From Deltaproteobacteria bacterium (GTDB lineage Bacteria > Desulfobacterota > Desulfarculia > Adiutricales > Adiutricaceae): DNA of 38,750 nt. Made by a program: the position numbers and the translations under genes. Where the stretch lies: contig JAISZC010000097.1 of the NCBI GenBank assembly GCA_031269485.1, positions 1-38,750 on the forward strand, read 5' to 3'. Positions 32,053 to 38,750 of the stretch are shown piece by piece (within the stretch, counting starts at the first letter, position 1; every line of letters starts with the position of its first letter). Below the pieces are notes generated by a model. The model did not search any database and was not told the DNA's origin. It worked only from the letters and a program-made list of their open reading frames with translations.

Positions 32053-32876
32053 CGACCTTCCTGGCCTCGCCCCGGAACCGAACGGCGCTCGCGTCGATTG
32101 GCGGCCGCTTCGGAAGAAGGGGAGCGTGAGGATCATCCTCCGCCGAGACTCCTCCTCGCCCACGCGGTCGACGACCTGCGCCGCTCGGGGGACGCGCTTG
32201 ACGTCGGGCGCCAGGCCCTCCTCGACCCTCGGGACGGTCGGGCGATCCTCTCCCCGGGCCCCGGATTGCCCGCCTGGCGCCTCATGGCGTCCTGCGTCCC
32301 GGCCAGCCTTGGGCGTTTGCCGGGCCCTCAGGCGCACGCGGAGCTCTTCGGGGGGAAGCTTGAAAACCGCGGCGCGCCGCGAGGCGCAGTCCCGGGTGAC
32401 CTTGGTTCTCGGGGCCTCGAGGATCTTAGCGGGTCTCCCGGCTCGCATCGACGGACGTCGCCAGCCGCGAGGCCGCGCGCGGCCGAGACCGGGAAACGGA
32501 CCGCCTGAGGGCGGCGGGGAAGCAATTTCCTTTGACGAGCTTCGGGCCGCCTGCGGGCCGTCGGATTTCGTCTGGGCGAAGGACGGAGTCTTGCTTGTCG
32601 CCAACTTGGCGAAAAGGGACGGCGGGCTTTGCACGCCGAAGGAGCGCCTCCTGCGCGGCGTCCAGCGGGAGAGCTTGCTCGCCTCAGGGCGGGTCAAGGC
32701 GCGGCGCCTTGAGCCCTGGGAATTTGGAGGCTAAAGTTTTTTTCGTCAACGCCAGGCTGGAGGAAGAGGTCTCGGCGCCGACGGAGAGGAGCCTTCCGTT
32801 CTGGAGGCCAGCCCAGGACCGTCGCCGGTCGCCTGGGAGCCGCGACGCCGCCCGCCGAGGCCTAGGCGCAAGGCCG

Positions 32877-35267
32877 TCATGAGGAGGACGCCGGCCGCTT
32901 GGCGTCTTGGCCCGCCGTTTCGGCCTCCCTTTCGGCCGTCAATGAGACGGGGCCTGACGTGGACGGCCGGTCGGGGCCGGTCGTCTTCTTCTTCGGGGTC
33001 CGCCGGGCCGGACGGCTGTCCGCCGGACTCTTCCGAGCGCCCGCGGACATGGCCTCCGCCGCGGCGCCGCCTTCGAGCCCGCCCGCCAGGCCGTCGGACG
33101 CCTCCGCGCTGGCCAAGCCGTCCTGCTGGCCTTCTCGGGCCAGGGCGGCCGCCTCTCGCGCCACCCGTCGGCTGAAGTCGGGCGGCCAGTCGGCCCGCCG
33201 CGCCCAGAGAGCTTCAGCCAGCTCCAAGGCTTGGGGCAAGAGGTCCAGCTGCCCGGGCAGCTTGGCGAACTTGAAAAGCGGCCAGCCGCTTTGCCGCAGG
33301 CCCAGCTCCTGGCCGGGGCCGCGCAGCTTAAGGTCTAGCTCGGCCAAGGCCAGGCCGTCGTCTTCGTCCTCGAGGGCGGCCAGGCGCGCCAAGGCCGCCG
33401 GGTCGCCGGTCGCCGCCAGCATGAGGAAAACTCCTTGGCCTCCGCCGCGGCCCACCCGCCCTCTGAGCTGGTGGAGCTGCGCCAGACCGAAGTTTTCCGC
33501 TCCTTCGACCAGCATGACGTTGGCGGCCGGAACGTCGACGCCCACCTCGACGATGGTGGTCGACACCAGCGCCCGCAGCTCCCCGGACCGAAAGCGGTCC
33601 ATGACGGCGTCCCGCCGTTCGGCCGAAAGGCGCCCATGGATCAGCCCCAGCCGCGGGAGCAAGGTCTGCAGGGCCCGGGCCGCGCCGAGCGCGTCGGGGC
33701 GGCCGCCCGCCCCGGCGGGCTCGCCTGCGCCGCGGGCCTGGTCCTTGGCCCGAGGGCCGCTCCGAGCGTCGGCGTCTTTGTCCTCGCGGTCCTCGTCCTC
33801 GCCGATGCGGGGGCAGACCACGAAGCCCTGCTCGCCGCCCAGGACCAGCTCGGCGAAGAGCCGGCGGCCTTCCTCGGCCCGGTCGGGGGCGAACAAGACG
33901 GTTTTCGGACGTCGGCGGCCGGGGAGAGCCCCGCGCATGACGGTGAGCTCCAAATCGCCGTAGAGCACCGCCGCCAGGCTGCGGGGTATGGGCGTCGCCG
34001 ACAGGCACAGCATGGCGGCTTGGGGGTTGTTGAGGCGCAAGGCCGCCCGCTGCTTGACGCCGAAGCGCTGCTGCTCGTCGATCACCGCCAGGGCCAGATC
34101 GCCGAAGACGGCCTTGGGCGAGGCCAGAGCCTGGGTGCCCACGGCCAGCAGAGGCTCGCCGGAGGCCAAGGCGGCCAAGGCTTCTCGCCGTTCCCGGGCG
34201 CTTTGGGCGCCGACCAGCAAAACCGTCCGGCGGCCGTTCCCCAGCCGGCTGAAAACCTCAAAATGCTGGCGGGCCAGCAGATCAGCGGGGGTCATCACGG
34301 CCGCCTGCCGGCCCTGGTCGAGGACGGCGCGTATGGCCGCGGCGGCCACCGCCGTCTTGCCGCAGCCGACTTCGCCTTGCAGCAGGCGGCTCATGGGCCG
34401 GGGACCGGCCAGATCGCGAACGATTTCCTCCGTCGCGCGTCTTTGCTCCGGACTGGGCTCGAAAGGCGACTGTCGCCAAAAGCGCTCGGCCGAAGCCAAG
34501 GCGTCGGCCGTCCAGTCGAGCTCGACGTCGCGGGCGGCCGCTTGCTGCTCGGCCCGCAGCCAGCTCAGCGTCAGCCGCCAGCAAAGAAGCTCATGCAGCC
34601 CCAAGGTCCGCCAGCTGCGGCTCTCCTTGGGGCGCGGCAGCGGCCCCTGGGCGTCCGCGGGCGGCCGGTGGACGATCGACAGCAGCTTGACCGGATCCGT
34701 CAGCTGGCGCTCGGCGAGCCACTCCGGCGGGAGCGCCGGCGGGCAATCGTCCAGCAGCCGGGCCGCCTGCTGGGTCGCCACGCGCCGCCAGCCGGCCGAA
34801 AGACGGCCGACGGGGTCGTAGACCGGCGTGACCCCCGGCGGGGCCGCGGAGTCGAGCGAGCGCAGCTCGGGGTGGGTGAAGGTGGGCCGGCCGTCGCGCA
34901 GACGGCACAGACCGAAGGCCTCCACCTGGCGGCCGTCGTAGACCGCGTTTCGGAGCCGCGCCAGGCCGTTGAACCACCACAAGAGGGCCGAGGCGGTGCC
35001 GTCGTCGAGCTCGGCGCGCAGCCAGCGGCCGCCGCGATCCCACGTGACGCGTTGCAGCCGGCCGCAAAAGACCAGCTCTTGGCCGTCGACGGCCTCGGCC
35101 AGCTCGACGAGGCTGCGGCGGTCCTGGTAGCGCCGGGGCGGCGCGGTCAGCAGATCGCCGCAGACCTCGAAGCCGTGGGCCCTCAGTTCTGACGCGCGAG
35201 CCGGACCCAGCCCGGGGAGCTTGCAGAGGGGCCAAGCGAAGGCCGGATGGTCGGGCCAGGGAATCAT
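32877..35267 (-). CDS. recG: ATP-dependent DNA helicase RecG
   Basis: Branch-migrating helicase that remodels stalled forks and Holliday junctions. An N-terminal wedge/OB region (LCKLPGLGPARASELRAHG, VTWDRGGRWLRAELDDGTASALLWW) is followed by the helicase core: Walker A LLQGEVGCGKTAVA (about 297), motif II IDEQQRFGVKQR, motif III LSATPIPRSL, and the C-terminal helicase signature STTIVEVGVDVPAANVMLVEGAENFGLAQLHQLRGRVGR. Motif II has Gln where RecG normally has His (DEQHRFG). A charged low-complexity insert of about 40 residues sits between the two helicase lobes. About 90 Ala/Ser/Lys-rich residues extend the C-terminus, giving 796 against about 690 usually. The ORF track fuses it to 37685, but the ATG at 35267 (MIPWPDHPAF) overlaps the pbpC stop by 4 nt. 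Confidence 0.94.
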   Translation of the reverse strand: MIPWPDHPAFAWPLCKLPGLGPARASELRAHGFEVCGDLLTAPPRRYQDRRSLVELAEAVDGQELVFCGRLQRVTWDRGGRWLRAELDDGTASALLWWFNGLARLRNAVYDGRQVEAFGLCRLRDGRPTFTHPELRSLDSAAPPGVTPVYDPVGRLSAGWRRVATQQAARLLDDCPPALPPEWLAERQLTDPVKLLSIVHRPPADAQGPLPRPKESRSWRTLGLHELLCWRLTLSWLRAEQQAAARDVELDWTADALASAERFWRQSPFEPSPEQRRATEEIVRDLAGPRPMSRLLQGEVGCGKTAVAAAAIRAVLDQGRQAAVMTPADLLARQHFEVFSRLGNGRRTVLLVGAQSARERREALAALASGEPLLAVGTQALASPKAVFGDLALAVIDEQQRFGVKQRAALRLNNPQAAMLCLSATPIPRSLAAVLYGDLELTVMRGALPGRRRPKTVLFAPDRAEEGRRLFAELVLGGEQGFVVCPRIGEDEDREDKDADARSGPRAKDQARGAGEPAGAGGRPDALGAARALQTLLPRLGLIHGRLSAERRDAVMDRFRSGELRALVSTTIVEVGVDVPAANVMLVEGAENFGLAQLHQLRGRVGRGGGQGVFLMLAATGDPAALARLAALEDEDDGLALAELDLKLRGPGQELGLRQSGWPLFKFAKLPGQLDLLPQALELAEALWARRADWPPDFSRRVAREAAALAREGQQDGLASAEASDGLAGGLEGGAAAEAMSAGARKSPADSRPARRTPKKKTTGPDRPSTSGPVSLTAEREAETAGQDAKRPASSS

Positions 35268-37777
35268 CGGGCCTCGACGACGGTCGTCGTCCGGGCGGCT
35301 TCGCGCCCCTGGCTGAGGCCCACGGCGGTCAGCGAGCGGCGGCCGGGCCGGTAGTCCGCCAAAAATTCGGCCCGGCGCAGGCCGCTGACCTGGCGGCGGG
35401 CGACTTCCCGACCGTCGCAGTACAAGACGATTTCGTCGAGTTCGGGGACGCTTTGCACCACGGCCCGAATCTTTTGGTGCTCGGGCGGCAGATCCGGATC
35501 CCAGGCCATGACTTCGCCGTTGACGGGCGTCAGAAAGCCGAAGGTCCGCGGCAGGCCGATGACGTCCACGCGCCGGCCAGGTTGTTGGGCCAGGGGGGCT
35601 AGGCCCTGGCGGCCCAGCTCGTCGTGGCGGCACTGGGCGGCGGGAACGGAGCCTTTGATGAAAAGCTCGAGGCGGAAGTTGGGGCACTGGGGCCCGGCCG
35701 GCAGGCCGGAGACCGGGCAGATCCGCGCGGTCTCCACGTCCTGGGGCCGCTCGGGCGGCCGCGGCGGACGCCGCTCGGCCATCAGATCGGCGACGGCCCG
35801 CCAAAGATGGCCGGCCCCGGTCAGGCCGGAAATCTGCTCCATGGGCTTGGCCTCGAAATTGCCGGCCCAGACCCCGACGACGAAGCCGTCCGTGTAGCCC
35901 AGACACCAGTTGTCGCGGAAGTTTTTGCTGGTGCCGGTCTTGACCGAAGAGCGGTAAGGCGTCGCCAGAGGGCCTTGGGCGCCGAAGCCCGTGGTTCGGG
36001 CCAGATCGTCGGACAAGATGTCGGAGATGATGTAGGCCGCTTCGGGGCTGAGGACTTGACCGCCTTGAAAAGCCTCGCCGTAGCTCGCCCCGCCGGCCTC
36101 CGCCGGACCGCGGGCCGTCCGGAAAGAGCCCGGCTCGGCGGGCCCGTCTGCAAGCTCGGCGGGACGCAAAAAGATCTTGGGCGGCCGCAGGCGTCCGCCG
36201 TCGGCCAAGGCCGCGTAGGCCGTGGTCAGAGACAGCAGGCTCACCTCGCCCCCGCCCAAGGCCAAGCCCAGTCCGTACCAGTCGGCCTCCCGCTCCAGCG
36301 AGCTCAAGCCCAGCCGGCGCAGCTGCTCCAAGACCCGCTCGACGCTCAAGGCCGCCGTCAGGTTGACGGCCGGCAGGTTCAGCGAGCTGGCCAAGGCCGT
36401 GCGGACCGGCACGGGCCCGTGGCTGGCCCCGGAATAATTGCGGGGGCTGAAGACGCCGCCGGGAATGGCGTAGTCGGCGGCCTCGTCGTTGACCAGCGTG
36501 GCCGCGGTGACGAGGCCTTCGTCCAAGGCCAGCCCGTAGATGAAGGGCTTGAGGGCCGAGCCGGGCTGCCGGAGGGTCGTCGCCCCGTCGTTTTGTCCGT
36601 CGTCGACATCGAAGAAGTCGGCCGAGCCGACCCAGGCCAGCACCTCCCGTTCCGGCAGGCTGAGGACCACCACGGCCGTCTGGCTGAGGCCGTGTCCGCG
36701 GAAGCGCCGGACGGTGGAGGCGGCCAGGGCCTCGACGGCCTGCTGGAGCTCGAGGTCCAGCGTGGCGGCGATCCTCTTGGGCGGCCGCGGTCCCAGCCGG
36801 CTTTTGAGATGGTTGACGAAGTGCGGGGCCAGCCAAGCCTTTTGCGGGGCCTGCAGGACCAGGGGCTCGGCCAGGGCCCGCTCGGCGGTCGCGGCCGTCA
36901 GGCGGCCCTGCGCGAGCATGCGCCGCAGGACGGACTGGCGGCGGGCCAGTGCCCGGTCCGGACGGCGGTAGGGGTTGTAGGTCGACGGGGCGGCCGGCAG
37001 GCCCGCCAGCAGGGCCGCCTCGGCCGGCGAGAGGCTTTTGGCGCTCTTGCCCAAATAGGCCTCGGCGGCGGCCTGAAAGCCCACGTTGAGATCGCCCGTC
37101 GGGGCCGAGTTGAGGTAGGCGGCCAAGATGTCGTCTTTGCTGTGATGGCGCTCCAAAAGGAGGGCCAGCCACATCTCGCGGAGCTTGCGTCGAAAGGTCC
37201 GCGGGCCGGGGGTCAGCCCCAGCGTCAGGCGGGCCGTCTGCATGGTGATGGTCGAGCCGCCGCTTATGATGCGGCGGCCGCGAACGTTCATGATCAAGGC
37301 TCTGACGATGGCCGCGGGATCGACGCCGGGATGGAGGCGGAAACGCTTGTCCTCGGCGGCCAGCACCGCCTCGACGAGGTAGGGGCTGAACTCCTCGAGG
37401 CGCAAGTATTCCTTGCGGCTCATGGGCGGCGGGAGGATCTCCTTGAGCAGCCGGCCTTCCCGGTCGGCGACCAAGACGTTCCAATCCCAGATCGCCTCGC
37501 GCTCGAAGGGATCCGGAAAAAGGCCCAGAGCCAGCCAGCCCAGGGCCGCAAAAATCGTCAGGGCCGCCAGAGCCAAGGCCGCGCGGCGCCGCAGGCGCTT
37601 CGTCGGGCGCGGCTGGGGACAAGGCGCGGCGTCTTCGAGTCGGGCGGCCGGGCCGCGGCGGGACGGTCCGCCGGAAAGGCCGCAAGCTCCGGCAGACCGC
37701 CTAGACTCCGGCGGCGGCTCGGAAGGCCGGCTCGCCGGGTCCGTCCGTCCCTGGCGATTCGGCGGGGGCAAGCTCAC
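35264..37777 (-). CDS. pbpC: Penicillin-binding protein 1C
   Basis: Bifunctional peptidoglycan synthase in the inner membrane. A cytoplasmic basic stretch precedes one membrane helix (RRAALALAALTIFAALGWLALGLF). The GT51 glycosyltransferase has AAEDKRFRLHPGVDPAAIVRA and SGGSTITMQTARL. The transpeptidase has SALK as the SxxK active Ser (about 404), SSLN as SxN and SSVKTGTS as KTG. The last 90 residues match the PBP1C-specific C-terminal domain. At about 837 residues it is slightly longer than the 770 of E. coli. The ORF track start at 37927 lies inside fabD. A GTG at 37777 overlaps the fabD stop by 4 nt (GTGA) and is chosen. It overlaps recG by 4 nt at its other end. Confidence 0.93.
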   Translation of the reverse strand: MSLPPPNRQGRTDPASRPSEPPPESRRSAGACGLSGGPSRRGPAARLEDAAPCPQPRPTKRLRRRAALALAALTIFAALGWLALGLFPDPFEREAIWDWNVLVADREGRLLKEILPPPMSRKEYLRLEEFSPYLVEAVLAAEDKRFRLHPGVDPAAIVRALIMNVRGRRIISGGSTITMQTARLTLGLTPGPRTFRRKLREMWLALLLERHHSKDDILAAYLNSAPTGDLNVGFQAAAEAYLGKSAKSLSPAEAALLAGLPAAPSTYNPYRRPDRALARRQSVLRRMLAQGRLTAATAERALAEPLVLQAPQKAWLAPHFVNHLKSRLGPRPPKRIAATLDLELQQAVEALAASTVRRFRGHGLSQTAVVVLSLPEREVLAWVGSADFFDVDDGQNDGATTLRQPGSALKPFIYGLALDEGLVTAATLVNDEAADYAIPGGVFSPRNYSGASHGPVPVRTALASSLNLPAVNLTAALSVERVLEQLRRLGLSSLEREADWYGLGLALGGGEVSLLSLTTAYAALADGGRLRPPKIFLRPAELADGPAEPGSFRTARGPAEAGGASYGEAFQGGQVLSPEAAYIISDILSDDLARTTGFGAQGPLATPYRSSVKTGTSKNFRDNWCLGYTDGFVVGVWAGNFEAKPMEQISGLTGAGHLWRAVADLMAERRPPRPPERPQDVETARICPVSGLPAGPQCPNFRLELFIKGSVPAAQCRHDELGRQGLAPLAQQPGRRVDVIGLPRTFGFLTPVNGEVMAWDPDLPPEHQKIRAVVQSVPELDEIVLYCDGREVARRQVSGLRRAEFLADYRPGRRSLTAVGLSQGREAARTTTVVEAR

Positions 37778-38688
37778 GCCGCCGGCCAGTTGGCCGCCGA
37801 GCGGACGACCGCCGAGGAGCCCTGGGGCAGGCTTTTTTTGACCAGGGGGGCCAGATAGGCCTTGGGCCAGCATTCCAAAAATTCGTCGACCCCGGCCTCG
37901 ACCAGGCCGCTCACCGTCTCCGTCCAACGCACCGGGCTCGTCATCTGGCGCTTGAGGTGCTCTTTGATCTCGGCCGGTTCGGCGACTGGCCGGCCCAAAG
38001 CGTTGGGGACGACGGGAAAAAGCGGCCGCCTAAATTCGACTTCGTCGAGCAGCGACGCGAAGGCCTCCGCGGCCTGGGCCATCAAGGGGCTGTGAAAGGC
38101 GCCGGAGACCGGCAGCGGCACGGCTTTTCCGCCCTTGAGCGCGGCGAAGCGCGCGGCCGCGGCCACCGCCCTGGCCTCGCCCGAGACGACGGTCTGCAGC
38201 GGGGCGTTGTAATTGGCGGCCGTCACTTGGCCCTCATGGCGGGCCAGCTCGCAGATGGCCTCCACCGCGCGGGCGTCGAGGCCCAAAATGGCGCTCATGG
38301 CCCCCGGCGCGGCCTCGGCGGCCCGCTGCATGAGCTCGGAACGCTTGGCCACCAGCTTCAGAACCTCCAAGTCGGTCAGCGCGCCCGCCAGAGCCAGAGC
38401 CCCGAACTCGCCAAGGGAATGTCCGGCGGCGAACGACGGGCGGGCGCCGGCCTTGACGAGGCGCTTGGCGGCGGCCAGGCCCACCGTCAGCGCGGCCGGC
38501 TGGAGGTTGCGGGTCTCGGAGAGCTCCTCCAACGGACCCTGGAAGCTCAGCCGGCTGACGGGCCGGCCGGTGAGCGAGTCGGCCAGCGCGAAGAGGGCGG
38601 CGACGTCGGGATCGGCCGCGGCCCAGTCGGCGCCTTGCCCCGCGTATTGGCCGCCCTGGCCTGGAAAGATGAAGGCTTGCACGGTCAT
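37774..38688 (-). CDS. fabD: Malonyl-CoA:ACP transacylase
   Basis: Moves malonyl from CoA to acyl carrier protein, supplying fatty-acid elongation. Motifs: FIFPGQGGQYAGQG, RNLQPAALTVGLAA, the catalytic Ser in AGHSLGEFGALALAG, an Arg in KRSELMQRAA, and the active His in GAFHSPLMAQAAEAF. At about 304 residues the length is standard. The ORF starts at GTG 38697. ATG 38688 has AAAGGTGG five bases upstream, and its product begins three residues before the first strand, so I prefer it. It heads an apparent fabD-pbpC-recG operon. This is not the usual fab cluster, as no fabH, fabG or acpP is in view, though these may lie beyond the window edge. Confidence 0.94.
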   Translation of the reverse strand: MTVQAFIFPGQGGQYAGQGADWAAADPDVAALFALADSLTGRPVSRLSFQGPLEELSETRNLQPAALTVGLAAAKRLVKAGARPSFAAGHSLGEFGALALAGALTDLEVLKLVAKRSELMQRAAEAAPGAMSAILGLDARAVEAICELARHEGQVTAANYNAPLQTVVSGEARAVAAAARFAALKGGKAVPLPVSGAFHSPLMAQAAEAFASLLDEVEFRRPLFPVVPNALGRPVAEPAEIKEHLKRQMTSPVRWTETVSGLVEAGVDEFLECWPKAYLAPLVKKSLPQGSSAVVRSAANWPAA

Positions 38689-38750
38689 GAGAGCCACCTT
38701 TCAAAAAGGCCGCGAGCGGCGAAAGCAGACAAGAGCGGCGAAAAAAGGCG

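Larger units (their letters stand above)
31597..32876. other. Long gene-poor spacer with tandem repeats
   Basis: About 1.3 kb between the convergent diguanylate cyclase and recG genes. The long ORFs on both strands (202 residues plus, 481 minus) overlap, are Arg/Pro/Ala-rich and show no motif. No RNA gene was seen. Two tandem-repeat blocks are listed separately. Confidence 0.5.

Noticed and set aside
32126-32734. 202-residue plus ORF in the recG spacer
   Set aside because: It is Arg/Ser/Pro-rich, has no SD, overlaps a long minus ORF, and has no recognisable motif.
32877-37685. Single 1602-residue minus-strand ORF
   Set aside because: Only the part from 35267 encodes RecG; the upstream half is an out-of-frame, Arg/Pro-rich reading of pbpC.
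1-38750. CRISPR array, tRNA or rRNA genes
   Set aside because: No regularly spaced repeats and no tRNA T-loop/CCA patterns were seen by eye; a tRNAscan run would settle this.

Overview
The window looks like a GC-rich, Gram-negative, probably anaerobic bacterium of the deltaproteobacterial/Desulfobacterota kind. This is inferred from gene content: a lipoprotein signal peptidase, PBP1C, QueH, a giant 2-hydroxyacyl-CoA-dehydratase-type activase, HDOD and GGDEF signalling proteins, and a Ras-like GTPase linked to an OmpA-domain protein. I cannot place it to genus. Several stretches depart sharply from the GC-rich background and look transferred or decayed. Many intergenic spacers are long (0.3-1.3 kb), so coding density is low. 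No tRNA, rRNA or CRISPR array was seen.

Layout. (1) 1-3.4 kb: accessory segment with a truncated HerA/DUF87-type ATPase overlapping a Fic-domain protein, then short repeats, a terminator and gene-free DNA. (2) 3.4-5.3 kb: a small membrane protein and a zinc-ribbon protein on the minus strand, then a 1.1 kb gene-poor spacer. (3) 5.3-9.0 kb, plus strand: a small conserved protein, an HDOD protein, lspA, a receiver-kinase and queH. (4) 9.3-19.1 kb, minus strand: homoserine dehydrogenase, a compositionally mosaic alpha/beta-hydrolase, a lipoprotein, RNase E/G, and a roughly 1430-residue activase. (5) 19.5-20.4 kb: a solitary leuD with its own promoter. (6) 20.7-23.2 kb, minus strand: the thiamine salvage set thiD-thiM-thiE. 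(7) 23.6-24.4 kb: non-coding DNA whose first part resembles group II intron domain I and whose second part is very AT-rich. (8) 24.7-31.6 kb, plus strand: an NrtR-like regulator, then a coiled-coil protein, a membrane scaffold with a C-terminal OmpA peptidoglycan-binding domain, a Ras-like GTPase in AT-rich DNA, and a GGDEF diguanylate cyclase. (9) 31.6-32.9 kb: gene-poor spacer with tandem repeats. (10) 32.9-38.7 kb, minus strand: fabD-pbpC-recG, joined by 4-nt overlaps.

The most interesting part is region 8. A cytoplasmic coiled-coil protein, a cell-wall-anchored scaffold, a small GTPase switch and a c-di-GMP synthase lie in a row. They sit behind a well-formed promoter preceded by two palindromes that share a half-site, next to a Nudix-derived repressor. 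I read this as a candidate envelope polarity or localisation module under nucleotide-metabolite control. That reading is inference; the protein domains and DNA dyads are visible directly.
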